Assembly (NCBI GenBank): GCA_900553305.1
Contig: USDI01000150.1
Coordinates: 1 to 5,814, forward strand
Length of the DNA stretch: 5,814 nucleotides
Reading direction: 5' to 3'
DNA from: an uncultured Lachnospiraceae bacterium
GTDB taxonomy: Bacteria; Bacillota; Clostridia; Lachnospirales; Lachnospiraceae
This document shows, in pieces, positions 5,762 through 5,814 of this stretch. The notes under the pieces were generated by a model that saw only the letters and a program-made list of their open reading frames with translations, ran no database searches and had not been told where the DNA came from. Both the position numbers and the translations under genes were made by a program. Every line of letters starts with the position of its first letter. Position 1 is the first letter of the stretch.

Positions 5762-5814
5762 TCAAAACTGTCTTGCCAGCTCCCGAAGTTCCTTCCTGCG
5801 TTCCGGCGTCAAAC
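5762..5814 (-). CDS. C-terminal end of an unidentified upstream gene (partial)
   Basis: The only 53 bases visible are open from the right edge to a TGA at 5764-5762 and encode LTPERRKELRELARQF, a charged, helix-like tail. It lies on the same strand as, and 30 bp upstream of, the FtsA-like gene, so it is probably in the same operon. The fragment is too short to identify. The stop codon follows TTT in a run of four T. Reading on in the +1 frame gives a further protein-like tail whose stop overlaps the FtsA-like start, so the true end of this gene is uncertain. Confidence 0.5.
   Translation of the reverse strand, partial: LTPERRKELRELARQF

Overview
The window looks like chromosome from a low-to-mid GC Clostridia bacterium, most likely Lachnospiraceae. 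This is inferred from the protein types, strong AGGAG-type ribosome-binding sites and AT-rich intergenic DNA; no marker gene proves it. Every supported gene lies on the minus strand, so transcription runs from the right edge towards position 1. No tRNA, rRNA, CRISPR array, transposase or phage gene is visible.

Reading in the direction of transcription: (1) 5814-5762 holds the last codons of an unidentified gene. (2) 5731-3557 encodes a 724-residue FtsA-family actin-like ATPase with an unusual C-terminal half: β-grasp-like modules and an acidic Ser/Thr/Gly linker. (3) 3544-2750 encodes a YycJ/WalJ/VicX-type metallo-β-lactamase-fold hydrolase, whose ribosome-binding site overlaps the stop codon of the FtsA-like gene. 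These two look like one operon, closed by a hairpin at 2710-2684. (4) 2587-2315 encodes a 90-residue ACT-domain protein (UPF0237) and (5) 2220-856 a 454-residue UPF0210/DUF711 'PFL family' protein. This is a widely conserved pair of unknown function, like SP_0238-SP_0239 of Streptococcus pneumoniae. (6) 738-1 is the N-terminal 246 codons of a lipoprotein that runs off the left edge, with its own well-formed promoter.

The least explained structure is regulatory. Two nearly identical 28-bp hairpin repeats (27 of 28 bases the same) flank the ACT gene. Each sits 40-45 nt before a start codon: one before the ACT gene, one before the UPF0210 gene. They could be shared leader elements or dispersed palindromic repeats. 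Upstream of the lipoprotein gene, an extended -10 promoter has a GC-rich inverted repeat wrapped exactly around its -35 box. Just upstream lies an 11-bp-periodic direct repeat (TCTTAA-N5-TCTTAA) of the kind bound by OmpR/PhoB-family response regulators. At the right edge, the tail of the upstream gene may carry a +1 frameshift or a one-base indel.

No clearly new multi-gene system is visible. The functionally open items are the ACT/UPF0210 pair with its twin repeats and the extended FtsA-like protein.
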